Assembly (NCBI RefSeq): GCF_016862435.1
Contig: NZ_BOMY01000022.1
Location: 310,001-374,000 of the forward strand
Direction: 5' to 3'
Source: Paractinoplanes tereljensis
GTDB taxonomy: Bacteria; Actinomycetota; Actinomycetes; Mycobacteriales; Micromonosporaceae
DNA: 64,000 nt
Both the position numbers and the translations under genes were made by a program. A model generated the notes under the pieces. The model did no database searches and was not told where the DNA came from. It worked only from the letters and a program-made list of their open reading frames with translations. Shown here piece by piece: positions 62,507 through 64,000 of the stretch; position 1 is the stretch's first letter, and each line of letters begins with the position of its first letter.

Positions 62507-63516
62507 GCGGAGACCCCCAAGTACAGCTTCGGCTGCTCGGCCAGGGTGACCTCGACCCGCTCGCCGGTGCGCAGCGCGGCCACGCCCGCGTCGGAGACGA
62601 CCGCGGCGGCATAACCGTCCCAGGCGGTGGGGCCGAGCGGCCGGCCACCGAGGGCCAGCGCGTGCACCCATTCCTGGAGCTCCACGTCGTACGCCTGCAG
62701 GAAGCGCTCCCGCCAGTCCGCCGGAACCGGCGTGACCAGCTGTTTCGCCGTCCGGATCTCCAGCGGTGAGAGGGAGCCCAGCGCCGCCGTCCCGTCCTCC
62801 CCCACGATCTCGCCGCGGATGTCGTACCCGTAGCGGATGTTGACCGAGAGCTCGACGTCGACGATCACCCCGCTGGCCATCTCCAGGATCAGCAGGAGCG
62901 GGTCCTGCAGATCGCCGCCGTTGCGGCTCTTGCGGGGAACGAGGACCCGGGCCGCCGCGATCTCCTCGCCGAACATCCAGCGCACCATGTCGATCTCGTG
63001 CACCGCCGTGTCGGTGATCGCCATCTCCTTCTGGTAGAACGGCGGCACGCTGGCGTTGCGGTGGGCGCAGTGCATCATCAGCGGCGAGCCGATCTCCCCC
63101 GACTCGAGGGTCAGCTTGAGCTGCCGGTAGGCGAAGTCGAACCGCCGCATGTAACCGACCTGGACCAGCCGGCTGCCGTACGCCACCTCGGCCTCGACGA
63201 TCCGCAGGCAGGCGTCCTGGGTGGTGGCCAGGGGTTTCTCGCAGAACACCGGCTTGCCGGCGGCGATCGCGGCCAGCACGTACTGCTCGTGGGTGGGCCC
63301 CCACGAGCAGACCAGCACCGCGTCCACGTTCGGGTCGGCGACCACGTCCTCGCCGGTGGCGTGGACGGTGGCCCCGATCCGGCCGCCGACGTCGGCGGCG
63401 ACCGCCGAGTCGACGTCGCTGACCGCGGTCACCGCCACCCCGGACAGCACCGTGGTCATCCGCCGGATGTGGTCCTGACCGATCATGCCGGTGCCGATCA
63501 CACCAACGTTGAGCAT
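62503..63516 (-). CDS. Gfo/Idh/MocA-family NAD(P)-dependent dehydrogenase
   Basis: Oxidoreductase of 337 residues. Rossmann motif GVIGTGMIGQDH at the N-terminus, catalytic-lysine motif EKPLA near residue 93, and AITDTAVHEIDMVRWMFGE in the sugar-binding part, close to inositol 2-dehydrogenases. Lies between a sugar ABC ATPase gene (7 bp upstream) and the isomerase (4-bp overlap), giving an import-oxidise-isomerise operon. The exact sugar is not deducible. Confidence 0.9.
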   Translation of the reverse strand: MLNVGVIGTGMIGQDHIRRMTTVLSGVAVTAVSDVDSAVAADVGGRIGATVHATGEDVVADPNVDAVLVCSWGPTHEQYVLAAIAAGKPVFCEKPLATTQDACLRIVEAEVAYGSRLVQVGYMRRFDFAYRQLKLTLESGEIGSPLMMHCAHRNASVPPFYQKEMAITDTAVHEIDMVRWMFGEEIAAARVLVPRKSRNGGDLQDPLLLILEMASGVIVDVELSVNIRYGYDIRGEIVGEDGTAALGSLSPLEIRTAKQLVTPVPADWRERFLQAYDVELQEWVHALALGGRPLGPTAWDGYAAAVVSDAGVAALRTGERVEVTLAEQPKLYLGVSA

Positions 63517-63523
63517 GGAAACC

Positions 63524-64000
<477 letters not shown>

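Overview
High-GC actinobacterial chromosome: strong G/C third-position bias, frequent GTG and TTG starts, SD-like ribosome sites, DosR/Acg-type nitroreductases, an alditol oxidase of Streptomyces type, PucR, VanW and MMPL genes, and several plant-polysaccharide hydrolases. A soil actinomycete of the Micromonosporaceae (Actinoplanes-like) is my inference from content and style; no 16S or tRNA gene is present to confirm it. I saw no transposase, phage gene, CRISPR array, rRNA or tRNA.

Layout. 0-2.2 kb: ThiY/NMT1-type ABC importer on the minus strand (ATPase cut by the window edge). 2.3-8.8 kb: small membrane protein, VanW protein, patatin phospholipase and a STAND (NB-ARC/TPR) protein. 9.0-11.4 kb: secreted pectin module (CE12 acetylesterase plus PL9-like lyase). 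11.6-19.9 kb: alpha/beta hydrolase, orphan histidine kinase, substrate-binding/VWA protein, S51 peptidase, small proteins, and two divergent Acg-like nitroreductases around a DosR-like box. 20-25 kb: LacI regulator divergent from a PhyH-type dioxygenase, a propeller lipoprotein, and a decaying MNT/HEPN toxin-antitoxin locus.

25.4-34.6 kb is the most coherent system: a galactan-use regulon. A secreted GH53 endo-galactanase cuts galactan, a sugar ABC importer (binding protein plus two permeases, no ATPase gene) takes up oligomers, and one very long protein joins a GH35 beta-galactosidase to a full-length galactose-1-phosphate uridylyltransferase. A LacI regulator sits in the importer operon, and two identical palindromic operators lie 90 bp apart in the divergent promoter region. 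The GH35-GalT fusion and the 15-bp tandem repeat inside it are the least expected features.

34.7-49.6 kb: NDH-2, a noncoding patch rich in inverted repeats, a 1600-residue DUF4011/SF1 helicase/Vsr-like nuclease protein, two MMPL exporters with a TetR regulator, a PucR regulator, an S41-like protease and a lipoprotein. 49.6-64 kb: an orphan sugar-binding lipoprotein, 1.1 kb of repetitive noncoding DNA, tandem GH16 lipoproteins, FtsH, an apparently undescribed three-module secreted protein under a CebR-like box, alditol oxidase, a subtilase with duplicated Ig-like blocks, and an operon of sugar ABC ATPase (cut by the edge), Gfo/Idh dehydrogenase and sugar isomerase.

A dispersed repeat of about 95 bp occurs four times, each time just 3' of a gene and in that gene's orientation; in one case it supplies the stop codon. 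A second family of GATCTTG...CAAGATC hairpins occurs in several intergenic gaps.
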